From JAAXZI01 sp045863575 (GTDB lineage: Bacteria; Planctomycetota; Phycisphaerae; UBA1845; PWPN01), in the NCBI GenBank assembly GCA_045863575.1, contig BTUC01000146.1, positions 1 to 15,863 on the forward strand: a stretch of 15,863 nt of DNA, written 5' to 3'. Each line of letters begins with the position of its first letter. Position 1 is the stretch's first letter. Positions 7,119-15,010 of this stretch are shown here, piece by piece. The notes beneath the pieces were generated by a model. That model saw only the letters and a program-made list of their open reading frames with translations. It was not told where the DNA came from and did not search any database. Position numbers and translations under genes: made by a program.

Positions 7119-9530
7119 ATGAGCCCGATATCTACGCGGCATACGGGTACCCTGGTGGTGCTGGGTGTGACTCTCTGGGCCCAGCTACTGTCGGGAGGCG
7201 AAATCACCGGCCGCCGGCTCAACCAGTTCGGCGGCACCGTGCATGAGTCCTTCATCTGGGTCAACGGAGCGGGGAACAATGCTCCGGGAGCTCGAGGCAT
7301 TGGGTTTAGCTGGCTGGGCAACTTCACCATCAGCGATCTGCCGGCTGGTTCCTACCACCTAATCGCCGGCGAATATGGTGCTTCTCCCTACATCGTCCTC
7401 GAAGCACCGCTTCAGGTCCCCGCCGCTGGAACGGTGGAGGTTGAGCTGCGCGATGGGCACACGATGGGCAGCACCGGGTTGACGGATCTGGGAGAGTGCC
7501 TCTGGGCGGCGCAGACGTTCGTGGCCACTGGCCGGGATCTGGCTCTTGTCTCGCTGGTCTCCCCCAGCGGGGGCAGCCGGGTGCGGGTGACGGTGCGTGA
7601 AGACGGCCCGCAGGGTCCGCAGGTCGGACCGGCCCGCACGTTCACCAATGGCTCGCTGTTTCCGGCCGGCGTCCGCTGGGACGCCGGAGAGCTGAGCCTG
7701 ACGCCGGGACGAACCTACGCCGTCCGGTTCGACAGCACGACGGGCACACCGTGGCGGCCGGCGCTGGGATACCGCATCAATGAATACCCCAACGGGCACG
7801 CCTGGCTCGACGGGTTGGCCATTCCGGAGGCTGAGCTCAGTTTGTCCATGCAGTGCCGCGACACGGGTTACATCGATGGCTATCGCGTGGACAACTGGTG
7901 GCGGCCGAACACATATGCCGAGTACGTCCAGACGTTCCTGGCCTCGGGCTCTGAGCTGCGGCTCGCATCGCTGATGCCGGCCGGCCAGGAGAGCTACCTC
8001 ATGCGGGCCAGCGTGCATCAGTGGACCGGGGCCTGGCCGCCCGGCCCGCAGATCGGTTTCGCCAAATACGCCCAGATGTCCTCGAACCTGATGCACGGTT
8101 TCATCTGGGGTCCTGGTGAGCTCCCAATGACTCCTGGAGCCACCTACGCCATCCGCTATGTCCGCGCGGACGGCCAGCCCTACGCCATCTATGGCGACTC
8201 GGACGCGTACGCGGGCGGGCAGGCCTATTTCGACGGCGCCCCCAGCGCGGGCATCGATATGGCCGGGCGGCTGCTCTTCAAGGAGCAGGACCGGGGCGAC
8301 ATTCAGCTCTCGAACCTGAGTTTCATGCCCATATCAGCCACGCAGGCCCGGGTCACGTTCGTGACCGACGTGCCCACCGTGGCCACGGTGGGGTACCGGC
8401 TGGGAACGCCGGTTTTCGAGACCATTGTGCCCTCAGACGGCGTGGAGCGGACCACGCACGAGATCACGGTCAACAATCTGACCCCGGGGACCAGCTACGG
8501 CATGTCCATCCTGGCCTTCAATGCCGGGCGGAATGTGCTGCGAACGGCGCCTGCACTGGTGACGACGCTCGCAGAGACGGTGGCGCTCGATGGCATGGTG
8601 ATCAGCCAGGTGGGGCCGGTGAACGGCGCCGAGGTCATTCTCGAGCCCCTGGGACTGCGCACCTTCACTGATCCCGGCGGTTATTTCCATTTCAGTCACG
8701 TGCCCACCGGCCAGCACGAGTTGCGAGCGCGTGCGGCCGGCTTCCCAGGTCAATCTCTCACCCTCGAAGCGACAGCGGGCCCAGCGGTGGATGCCTCGAT
8801 CCTGCTGGGCGCACACAGCAACCTGCTGGCCGGCGCGGACGACAACCCGCTGGCCGGTTGGACCGAGTACGGTCGATTCGGCGGTGAATGGAATACGGGG
8901 CAATGGAGCGTGCACGCGCGAACCGGCTCCAAGTGGGTCGGCTCGGTAGGGAACTGGTCGCCCAAGAGCGGCGGGATTTATCGGTCGGTACCAGTGGAGC
9001 CTGGCCGGCGCTACCACTTCGGTGGTTTCGTTCAAACTCGCGCGTATGGCAGCCTTGAGCACGACCCGATCGACGGCCTCTCTGTCGCGCGCATTGGAAT
9101 TGACCCGACCGGTGGAACCGATCCGGCCGGCCCCAGCGTGATCTGGGCGCGGTTCCGCTTCACCGGCCGTGCATGGATGGAGCAGGGGGTCGAGTTCACG
9201 GCCACCAGCAGCACCGCCACGTTGTTCGCGGAGCACAAATGGGAGGACTTTTATCTCATCCCGCCTTGGTACATCGCCGCGTTTGACGATCTCTGGGTCG
9301 GCGCCGTCCGGCCCACGATTCCCGACTTGGACTATGACGGCGATGTGGACCAGGATGATTTCGGGTGCTTCCAGGCATGTTTGAGCGGAGCGGGCGTGAT
9401 CCAGACCGAGCCTAACTGCGGCAGTGCACGGCTCGACGGCGACGAGGACGTGGATGGGGATGACCTGGTCATCTTCCAGCGCTGTATGAGTGGGCCCAAT
9501 GTCCCCACCGATCTGGAGTGTGCCGATTGA
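7119..9530 (+). CDS. Large secreted modular beta protein (FnIII, CBM-like, dockerin-like)
   Basis: 803 residues. ATG 7119 has GGAG at 7110-7113. A hydrophobic N-terminus (about 9-25) suggests a signal peptide. Modules: about 27-110, a carboxypeptidase-regulatory-like beta sandwich (DLPAGSYHLIAGEYG); about 127-250 and 266-388, two homologous beta domains offset by 139 residues (AAQTFVATG / YVQTFLASG; LTPGRTYAVRF / MTPGATYAIRY); about 395-486, a fibronectin type III-like domain (NNLTPGTSYGMSILAFNAG); about 488-563, a second carboxypeptidase-regulatory-like domain (TDPGGYFHFSHVPTGQHELR); about 567-731, a lectin/CBM-like domain (IGIDPTGGTDPAGPSVIW); about 736-803, two dockerin-type loops (DLDYDGDVDQDDF, RLDGDEDVDGDDL) with F-Q-x-C-x-SG helices. 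The gene is 78 bases after a sister gene with the same tail and a related lectin-like domain, so the two are likely co-transcribed and act at the cell surface. No catalytic motif was seen. The next gene is convergent, 57 bases away, with no clear terminator. Confidence 0.88.
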   Translation: MSPISTRHTGTLVVLGVTLWAQLLSGGEITGRRLNQFGGTVHESFIWVNGAGNNAPGARGIGFSWLGNFTISDLPAGSYHLIAGEYGASPYIVLEAPLQVPAAGTVEVELRDGHTMGSTGLTDLGECLWAAQTFVATGRDLALVSLVSPSGGSRVRVTVREDGPQGPQVGPARTFTNGSLFPAGVRWDAGELSLTPGRTYAVRFDSTTGTPWRPALGYRINEYPNGHAWLDGLAIPEAELSLSMQCRDTGYIDGYRVDNWWRPNTYAEYVQTFLASGSELRLASLMPAGQESYLMRASVHQWTGAWPPGPQIGFAKYAQMSSNLMHGFIWGPGELPMTPGATYAIRYVRADGQPYAIYGDSDAYAGGQAYFDGAPSAGIDMAGRLLFKEQDRGDIQLSNLSFMPISATQARVTFVTDVPTVATVGYRLGTPVFETIVPSDGVERTTHEITVNNLTPGTSYGMSILAFNAGRNVLRTAPALVTTLAETVALDGMVISQVGPVNGAEVILEPLGLRTFTDPGGYFHFSHVPTGQHELRARAAGFPGQSLTLEATAGPAVDASILLGAHSNLLAGADDNPLAGWTEYGRFGGEWNTGQWSVHARTGSKWVGSVGNWSPKSGGIYRSVPVEPGRRYHFGGFVQTRAYGSLEHDPIDGLSVARIGIDPTGGTDPAGPSVIWARFRFTGRAWMEQGVEFTATSSTATLFAEHKWEDFYLIPPWYIAAFDDLWVGAVRPTIPDLDYDGDVDQDDFGCFQACLSGAGVIQTEPNCGSARLDGDEDVDGDDLVIFQRCMSGPNVPTDLECAD

Positions 9531-9587
9531 AAAGGTGCGATGGACTCTACCGCAGATCGATACAGTGCACTCGTACTTCGTGCGGCT

Positions 9588-12389
9588 TCAGAGAGATGTG
9601 TGAATCGTTTGTAGCCGGCACGTCTGAATCGGCGGCCCTGCACGCACTGGCCGGCGGCTTTGCCTGAAGGCGCTCAGCGATAGAACCATCAGTCCGACGA
9701 TCCCCACGCCGGAAACGGCGAGTCCCTTTCGCAGTCCCGGCGGCGTGTGTCGCATGGTGATGCGGTGCGTCCCGGCGGGAACGGCCACGGCCCGCAGCAT
9801 GTAGTCGGCGCGGGCGACAGTGACCGGCTGGCCGTCGATGGCCGTTTCCCAGCCGCCCAGGAACGGCTCGGCCAGGATGAGCACGGCAGGCTCTTCACAG
9901 TGAGTCTCCAGGGACAGATGATTCTGGCCGTAGGACAGCCAGCGAATCGTCCCAGGCGAATGGCCCGAAGCCGACGACGTAAGCTTCAGCCGCTCGGCAT
10001 CCTGCCTGGATTCGAGCAGGGCGGTTGAGGCTGAGTCCAGGGCTGATGCGGAGTCGATGTCTCCGGTGGTGATTGCCTTGAGCACGGATTCCGAATCGAT
10101 CAGCAGCCGTGTTTGTCCGACCAGGCGGGCGTGCGGAAGTGCTCGCAGGTTCTCATAGACGCGCAGGCCCCCTTCGTCGAGAACGGGGCGGTAGCGGGTT
10201 TCATCGGTCAGGACGGCCGGCAACGCGCCGTCGATCGCTGGATGAACCACTAAATACTGGCAGGCCCACAGGTCGAGTGCCCGGTTGGATGGCAGCAGGG
10301 ACTCGTCGCGGACCAGGCCGTTCTTGTTCATACCCACCATGCTTTGGTATCGTCGCAGTTGGAGCGGTCCATTGCCGTTCAAGCTGGCGAAGCGGTAGAG
10401 CACGTTGCCTTGAGGATGGAGGGCGACCTGGGGGCCCCATGTATCGAACAGGATATAGCGGGGCGGTGGCGCGGATCGATCCGTGGGACCGGACAAGAGG
10501 CGGGTGATGGCCGGGCTGGGCGGCCAGGGGCGGTGCGTGATTTCGTGGCGCCAGCGCCAGGCTCCCAGGTAAGCGGCCGAGCCGATATCCACGAACAGGA
10601 CCAGCAGCAGCGTCGCTACCCGAGTGCGGCCGGGCCTGACCGCATAGCGGATCAGCGCCCACGCCGAAAGTCCGGCAAACAGCAGCGGGCCCAGAAACAC
10701 CCACGGGGCCTGCGCCCATGGGCGCACGGACAGCGAGGGATAGCCGGGAATCGCCTTTTGCCCCAGGACCATGTGCGCGGTGGCGTACTCATAGCCGATC
10801 ACGAAGCAGAGGACCAGCACGCCCACGAGTCCCGCGATGGCCCACGCGCCGCGGCGGCTCCAGCGCAACGCCACGGCCGGCGTTGCTTCCGCGAGTGCGT
10901 CGATCGCGATGCCGGTGGTCACGGCCAAAGCCAGGATCATGCCGATCAGGTGCCGTCCCGCGCACTCGAACGCGTTGTATACCGGCAGGTGATACAACAG
11001 CCGGCCCACGGGCGTGTCGATGTTCCAGGCCAGAATCAAATGCAGGCCCGCGATTACGGCCCAGCTTCGCCCCATGCGTCGGCGCCCGCCGGGCAGAAAG
11101 GCTGCGACCGGCAGTAGCATCCACGGCAGGAGCCCGACATAGCCGGCCTGTTCCACGAAGTTCCACGCACCCCACCAGTTCCAGTTGAGCGGCGTCTCAG
11201 CCTGCGTGCCGAAGAGGAAGGGGATCCACAGCAGGGGGGTGTGGGGAATGGTGAGCCGATACTGCTTGAAGAGGTCCATGGAGGGGTCCAGGCTTCGTGC
11301 GGTATGCTCGCTCATGGCCAGCGTGGGGAGGATCTGCACCGCGCAGAGTGCGACCGCCACGGCCGCCATGATGGCCAGGCGGGGCAGACACGCGCGCAGC
11401 CGGCAACGGCCGTTGATCCGCAGGGCCGCGACTTGCGTAGCCACCAGGATGCCCGTGTAGATCACGATCTGCGGATGGCCGGCGCAGAACTGCACGGCCC
11501 ACAACAGGGAACCGAGTGCTATCCACCCCCAACGCCCGTGCATAACAGGCGAAAGAGCCGCGGGCTTCAGCCCGCGCGGTCCCTCCGCATCATCGTGTGC
11601 CGCCGCGCGGATCAGTCCGCGAGGTTCCTGCACCGCATCGTGTGTCGCCTCGTTCAGCCCGCGCGGTTCCTCCGCATCATCGTTTGCGGTCGCACGCCGC
11701 CCGTGCGGCAGCTCCTGACCATCGGGTACCACTTCGCGTGGCCCGCGTGGTTTCTCTTGGCGACCGCGCGTGGCGGGTCTTAGCGCGCCCAACTGGTCGT
11801 CATCCAGCCGGCCGCGGAATCGAGCACTCGCAGCGTAGCCAGTGCAGCCGTAATGAACCGCCAGGCAGATCAGCGGGATCCACACGGCCGCGTTCGCGAT
11901 GGACACGTGGCCCAGATGGCCGACCATGAATCCGCTGAACACATACACGATGGCGCCGGCCGCCGCCGCAACCGGCGAGCTGCGATGGGCGCGCAGCAGA
12001 AACACCACGCCCCACGCGGCGATCAGTTGACCGACCAAGAGCACGGCGTTCATGGCCGTCAGCGGCGCCAACCAGAGATAGAGCAGGTTCAGCGGATAGA
12101 ACGCCCCCGCCTGGCAATCGGCCAGCAGTGGCATGCCCGCACAGACGTAAGGATTCCACGCCGGCCACTCGCCGCGCCGCCACGCGTCGGCCACCAACTC
12201 CCGCAACGGCAGATAGAAGCTCACCCCCTCGCCCTCAGCCAGCGATCGCCCGCGCAATGCCTGGGGCAGGAAATAGGCGATGATCAGCAGGCTCACCAGG
12301 CTGCCGGCCAGCAGGTACTGTCGGATGGGACGGGGGAGGGGACGCTCCAGCAAAGGACAAAGGGCGACGGATGGGGTCGAAGCCTTCAT
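9588..12389 (-). CDS. YfhO-family multi-pass membrane protein with a repeat-expanded loop
   Basis: 933 residues from ATG at 12389. An in-frame TTG at 12455 would add 22 residues, but neither start has a good ribosome site. At least ten hydrophobic segments (for example about 26-45, 113-133, 141-157, 164-180, 288-303) are followed by an extracytoplasmic C-terminal part. Family traits: EWPAWNPYVCAGMPLL after the first membrane segment, FCAGHPQIVIYTG, YNAFECAGRHL, WACQYLVV, LRVYENLRALPHARLVG, and GGWETAIDGQPV ... RADYMLRAVAVPAGTHRI near the end, then a final hydrophobic segment. YfhO proteins are GT-C-fold proteins; in Bacillus and Listeria they take part in adding sugars to lipoteichoic acid from a lipid-linked donor. 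The acceptor here is unknown. Odd: residues about 211-282 are five tandem 14/15-residue repeats, inserted in a loop that is normally short. The gene opposes all neighbours and converges on the 803-residue protein gene. Confidence 0.88.
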   Translation of the reverse strand: MKASTPSVALCPLLERPLPRPIRQYLLAGSLVSLLIIAYFLPQALRGRSLAEGEGVSFYLPLRELVADAWRRGEWPAWNPYVCAGMPLLADCQAGAFYPLNLLYLWLAPLTAMNAVLLVGQLIAAWGVVFLLRAHRSSPVAAAAGAIVYVFSGFMVGHLGHVSIANAAVWIPLICLAVHYGCTGYAASARFRGRLDDDQLGALRPATRGRQEKPRGPREVVPDGQELPHGRRATANDDAEEPRGLNEATHDAVQEPRGLIRAAAHDDAEGPRGLKPAALSPVMHGRWGWIALGSLLWAVQFCAGHPQIVIYTGILVATQVAALRINGRCRLRACLPRLAIMAAVAVALCAVQILPTLAMSEHTARSLDPSMDLFKQYRLTIPHTPLLWIPFLFGTQAETPLNWNWWGAWNFVEQAGYVGLLPWMLLPVAAFLPGGRRRMGRSWAVIAGLHLILAWNIDTPVGRLLYHLPVYNAFECAGRHLIGMILALAVTTGIAIDALAEATPAVALRWSRRGAWAIAGLVGVLVLCFVIGYEYATAHMVLGQKAIPGYPSLSVRPWAQAPWVFLGPLLFAGLSAWALIRYAVRPGRTRVATLLLVLFVDIGSAAYLGAWRWRHEITHRPWPPSPAITRLLSGPTDRSAPPPRYILFDTWGPQVALHPQGNVLYRFASLNGNGPLQLRRYQSMVGMNKNGLVRDESLLPSNRALDLWACQYLVVHPAIDGALPAVLTDETRYRPVLDEGGLRVYENLRALPHARLVGQTRLLIDSESVLKAITTGDIDSASALDSASTALLESRQDAERLKLTSSASGHSPGTIRWLSYGQNHLSLETHCEEPAVLILAEPFLGGWETAIDGQPVTVARADYMLRAVAVPAGTHRITMRHTPPGLRKGLAVSGVGIVGLMVLSLSAFRQSRRPVRAGPPIQTCRLQTIHTSL
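11544..11759 (-). repeat. Five in-frame 42/45-bp tandem repeats ending in a palindrome, inside the YfhO gene
   Basis: On the minus strand the tract encodes units of 14, 15, 14, 15 and 14 residues: QEKPRGPREVVPDG, QELPHGRRATANDDA, EEPRGLNEATHDAV, QEPRGLIRAAAHDDA, EGPRGLKPAALSPV. The DNA of the units is clearly related (plus-strand cores such as CCGCGCGGTTCCTCCGCATC and CCGCGAGGTTCCTGCACCGC). The last unit contains the perfect palindrome CGCGGGCT-TC-AGCCCGCG (11559-11576). All units are multiples of 3, so the frame is kept. The palindrome resembles REP-type interspersed elements; that link is an inference. Confidence 0.85.
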
Positions 12390-12545
12390 CGAAAAAGGAT
12401 GGTAACGGGGCGATTCGTCCAGCGGAAGCTTTCGAGGAAGTGGCTGGATGGTCAAATGGTCTGGCCCGTAAGCCTTACACTGGCTTTGATTTCACAGGGG
12501 AGTCAGGGAGGCGAGGACGGCAGACTTCGTGGTCACCAAGAGTCC

Positions 12546-12594
12546 AAAAATGTTTTCATTTTTCCCTTGCCACGTCCAGAAACTGTGATATACT
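12546..12594 (+). promoter_or_regulatory. Strong sigma-70-type promoter with UP-like AT tract
   Basis: AAAAATGTTTTCATTTTT (12546-12563) is the most AT-rich stretch in this GC-rich region and sits where an UP element would. It is followed by TTGCCA (12567-12572, 5 of 6 to TTGACA), a 16-base spacer and TATACT (12589-12594, 5 of 6 to TATAAT). The expected transcription start is about 12601. It is the best promoter match I found in the window, and no protein gene starts nearby; the next one is at 13138. Confidence 0.7.
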
Positions 12595-12600
12595 TCAACG

Positions 12601-12850
12601 CAGAGCTATAGATCGCGGCTGCTCTGGGGCTGTTGCAACCACTTTCGCGATCCATTCATGGTGATGGGGGTCCTTGGGCGCAGTTGGTTGGCGAGCCAAT
12701 TGCCTCATTCAGTAGTTCATGGTCCTGCACTCGGTGTGTGGGACGTGATAAGTGCGCGGAAAGCGGGTGAGGGTTCCTCTCTTGGGCTGAGTTTTCAGCG
12801 GCGATACGATTGTTGGACGCGCGAGCCGGCAGGGCCGGGCGCGTTTCTTT
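12601..12850 (+). ncRNA. Candidate structured small RNA (or terminating leader), unknown family
   Basis: About 250 nt lie between a strong promoter and a strong intrinsic terminator, with no credible coding frame. A 64-codon frame from ATG 12658 has no ribosome site and runs through the terminator. Hairpins: CAGAGC 12601-12606 / GCTCTG 12621-12626; alternatively GATCGCG 12611-12617 / CGCGATC 12646-12652 (the two are mutually exclusive); GCAGTTGG 12680-12687 / CCAATTGC 12696-12703 (8 bp, one G-U); GTCCTGCAC 12722-12730 / GTGTGGGAC 12736-12744 (9 bp, two G-U, loop TCGGU in RNA); GCTGA 12786-12790 / TCAGC 12795-12799; then the terminator. I see no consensus of tmRNA, RNase P RNA, SRP RNA, T-box or common riboswitches. 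A 6S-like RNA cannot be excluded by eye. Alternatively it is a premature-termination leader for the TPR gene at 13138. Confidence 0.5.
12817..12850 (+). terminator. Intrinsic terminator of the candidate RNA
   Basis: Stem ACGCGC (12817-12822) / GCGCGT (12839-12844) continues, after a GAG bulge, into CCGGC (12826-12830) / GCCGG (12834-12838) with loop AGG. It is followed by TTTCTTT (12844-12850). There are eleven base pairs in all, mostly G-C. No gene ends just upstream on this strand, so it must end a non-coding transcript or act as an attenuator. Confidence 0.75.
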
Positions 12851-13007
12851 AGTGGGCTGGCGGGAATTGTTCTGAGCGTCAATTGCCTTGGAGGCCTCGC
12901 GCGCTCGAACGAGCGGATGCTTGTCGCCAGTTGCGACTGATGGAGCTGACCCGCAAGTACCACTAAGAGGGGTTTTGTAGGCCGCCTTGTAGACTTCACT
13001 TGCCTGT

Positions 13008-13023
13008 CTGGCATGCTGGCATG
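13008..13023. repeat. Perfect 8-bp tandem repeat
   Basis: CTGGCATG is repeated twice without a gap. It lies 115 bases before the TPR gene start. It may be a slippage product; no role can be assigned. Confidence 0.7.
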
Positions 13024-13033
13024 TGTGTGATCC

Positions 13034-13043
13034 GGGGGGGGGG
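13034..13043. repeat. Run of ten G residues upstream of the TPR gene
   Basis: A homopolymer of ten G lies 94 bases before ATG 13138. Such tracts can change length by slipped-strand mispairing and can alter expression when close to a promoter. It could also carry a sequencing length error. Confidence 0.7.
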
Positions 13044-13137
13044 AAGCAGGTACTCAGGGAAGCTGGGCAGGCGTCGTCCATTTCCGACTTGCCCATCTTG
13101 AAGGAAACACCTGTCAACGTGTTACGGAGATCATCTG

Positions 13138-15009
13138 ATGACGTTCAGATTTCCGCACGCGAGCTTCGTGCTCTTGGCTGGTCTGTCCATCGGGGTCTGC
13201 AGGAGTCCGGTCTTGGCAGAGGAGGATGTGGTTGATCCGCTAGTCCTTCTTGAGCAGGCGGAGCAGTATCGGGCGGAATGCCGCTGGGACAAAGCGGTGG
13301 CCGCATTGCGGCCGGTGACCGCCCTCAAGGAGAAGGATGCCGGGTCGGCCAGCGCGGCTCACGTGTTAATGGCCAGATGCTTCCTGGCGGCCAAGCGCAC
13401 CGACCAGGCGGAGCTTGAGCTCAAGCGGGTGTTGACCGAATTCGGCGACCAGGCGGCTGCACGCTTCTGGGCGCAGCTCTACATCACTGACGTGTTGCTC
13501 GCCCAGGGGAAACCCGTGGATGCGGAAGCTCATGTCCGGCGGCTGGCAGCGGAACCGGGGCAGTCGCCTGCGCAACGCGCCTGGACGAAGGTGAAGCTTG
13601 CTGAAGCTAAACGAGGCCGATGGGACGGTACTCCTTTCAAGCCCGATCTTGAGGAGGTCATCGCCGAAGCCGGCGAGGACCGCTCTGAACCCCATAACTG
13701 GGCGCGCGTGCGATTGGCGGAAGCCTTGGCCGACGACTGGTCCCTGAGTCGCGCCAAAGAACTGTGTGATGCGGTGGTGGCGGACCGGACGGAAGGCAAG
13801 GCGACCCAGGAGCAGACCGCGTGGGCTCTGGTCTGGAAGGGATGGGCGCTGGCCAAGGGCCGTGAGCATGAGGCCGCGCGCCAAAGCTGGCTGCAGGTCG
13901 TAAACGTAGGCGAAGGCAGGTTCGTGGAAGCGGTTTCGCTGGCCGAGCTTTATCTCGGAGGGTCCTATTGCGCGGCCGGGCAGCACGAGGAAGCTGTCAA
14001 GCACCACATGGCGGCTCACGAAGCCGGCGTGAAGGCAAATGTTCCCGATGAGAATCTCGATCACATGAAGCTGCAGGTAGGCCTGGAGCTTCATCACGCC
14101 AGTATGAGCCAGCGCGCCATCGCCTGGCTGAGGTCGGGCATCAGCGATCCTGCCAGGCTGACCGCGAAGGAACACGAGCTGATTGAGCGGATCAGCGATT
14201 TTCTGGATCCCGCGCAGCTCGAGGCGTGGCATCTGTACCTGCTGAAACCTGCCAATCAGACCGATCCCACCGATGTCCTGGTCCGTGCGGAGTTCGGCAC
14301 CGGAGCCTCCGTCGCCAGCGAAACAGTCGTCACCGAATTGGGGCTTCGCTGGCGATGGCTGGGCCAAGCCTACCGTAAATCGGGCACCCTGGAGTCTGCA
14401 AGGGCCGCCTTTCAGAAGGCACTGCAGCGCGCCACAACCAGCGCGGAGAGAGCTGAAGCGCTAACCGGACTCCTGCTGTCTTGTGAACGGGGTACTCCTC
14501 TCACGGCGCGCCGAGAAATGGCCGAACAGGTCGCGGCTGCCTGGGTCCAAGCCATACGGCAGATGGAACGGGACGGTGATGCCCAGTACGCGGTGGAGGC
14601 AGCCTGCGCGGCATATACGAGTTGCGGGTTATCGAGCAGAATCCGGGAAATGCTGGAAAAGCTTATCCAAGATCCGGCTGTCAGTTCCCTTCCAGGTGTT
14701 GCTTGTTTTGTGCAGCTCAACCTGGCACTCAGACTGGCCCACGAAGGCAAACTTGCCGAGGCGGTCACGATGTACAGCGGTCTGGTTGAACGATACCTCG
14801 ACTTACCCTTCGGTCCAGGGCACGCTATCCTCTGCAAGCAGGCGATGCTTCAGATGGCTTATCTGCAAGCCAGGCAGGGCGACTTAAGCGCCTCATACCA
14901 GACGTTGGATGATCTCACCGCACGCTGGCCGGAGGAGTTCGAACCATTCATGATTCGCCACCGCGCAGCGCTGGAGAGCAGTGCGCTGGCAGCGAGCAAG
15001 GGACAGTGA
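13138..15009 (+). CDS. Secreted TPR-repeat protein
   Basis: 623 residues. ATG 13138 has GGAG at 13126-13129 (8-base spacing). A signal peptide with hydrophobic core FVLLAGLSIGV ends at about VLA|EE (residue 26). The rest is almost all alpha-helical with TPR-like pairs: about 32-140 (EQAEQYRAECRWDKAVAALR; LMARCFLAAKRTDQAELELKR), about 225-297 (WKGWALAKGREHEAARQSW; GSYCAAGQHEEAVKHH), about 402-432 (WLGQAYRKSGTLESARAAF), and about 525-600 (ALRLAHEGKLAEAVTMYSGL; MAYLQARQGDLSASYQTL). TPR solenoids bind other proteins. Exported planctomycete TPR proteins of this size are common and mostly uncharacterised. No enzyme motif is seen. The next gene starts one base after its stop (TGACATG), so the two are almost certainly translationally coupled and may work together. 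Confidence 0.88.
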   Translation: MTFRFPHASFVLLAGLSIGVCRSPVLAEEDVVDPLVLLEQAEQYRAECRWDKAVAALRPVTALKEKDAGSASAAHVLMARCFLAAKRTDQAELELKRVLTEFGDQAAARFWAQLYITDVLLAQGKPVDAEAHVRRLAAEPGQSPAQRAWTKVKLAEAKRGRWDGTPFKPDLEEVIAEAGEDRSEPHNWARVRLAEALADDWSLSRAKELCDAVVADRTEGKATQEQTAWALVWKGWALAKGREHEAARQSWLQVVNVGEGRFVEAVSLAELYLGGSYCAAGQHEEAVKHHMAAHEAGVKANVPDENLDHMKLQVGLELHHASMSQRAIAWLRSGISDPARLTAKEHELIERISDFLDPAQLEAWHLYLLKPANQTDPTDVLVRAEFGTGASVASETVVTELGLRWRWLGQAYRKSGTLESARAAFQKALQRATTSAERAEALTGLLLSCERGTPLTARREMAEQVAAAWVQAIRQMERDGDAQYAVEAACAAYTSCGLSSRIREMLEKLIQDPAVSSLPGVACFVQLNLALRLAHEGKLAEAVTMYSGLVERYLDLPFGPGHAILCKQAMLQMAYLQARQGDLSASYQTLDDLTARWPEEFEPFMIRHRAALESSALAASKGQ

Positions 15010-15010
15010 C

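Larger units (their letters stand above)
12851..13137 (+). other. Non-coding spacer between the candidate RNA and the TPR gene
   Basis: No credible gene on either strand; a 153-codon frame on the minus strand across 13117-12656 lacks any family character. The spacer holds small hairpins CGCTC/GAGCG (12902-12915) and GTCGC/GCGAC (12923-12937), an 8-bp tandem repeat, a run of ten G, and a weak AACAC/GTGTT hairpin (13106-13123) just before the ribosome site GGAG (13126-13129). I found no convincing promoter for the TPR gene within it. Confidence 0.5.

Noticed and set aside
9531..9587. Shared bidirectional terminator between the convergent genes
   Set aside because: Only a 4-bp GCAC/GTGC pairing is present, with no T-run on either side.
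11544..11759. CRISPR array (repeat units of about 43 bp)
   Set aside because: Units are contiguous without unique spacers, are diverged, and keep the reading frame of a membrane protein gene.
12601..12850. Known riboswitch, T-box, SRP, tmRNA or RNase P RNA
   Set aside because: None of the conserved sequence blocks that I know for these families could be found by eye. A covariance-model search is still needed.
12658..12852. 64-codon plus-strand frame inside the candidate RNA
   Set aside because: It lacks a ribosome site and extends through the terminator stem, so translation is unlikely.
12656..13117. 153-codon minus-strand frame in the spacer
   Set aside because: Composition is unlike any protein family, it has no ribosome site, and it runs antisense through the candidate RNA and terminator. 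It is best explained by high GC.
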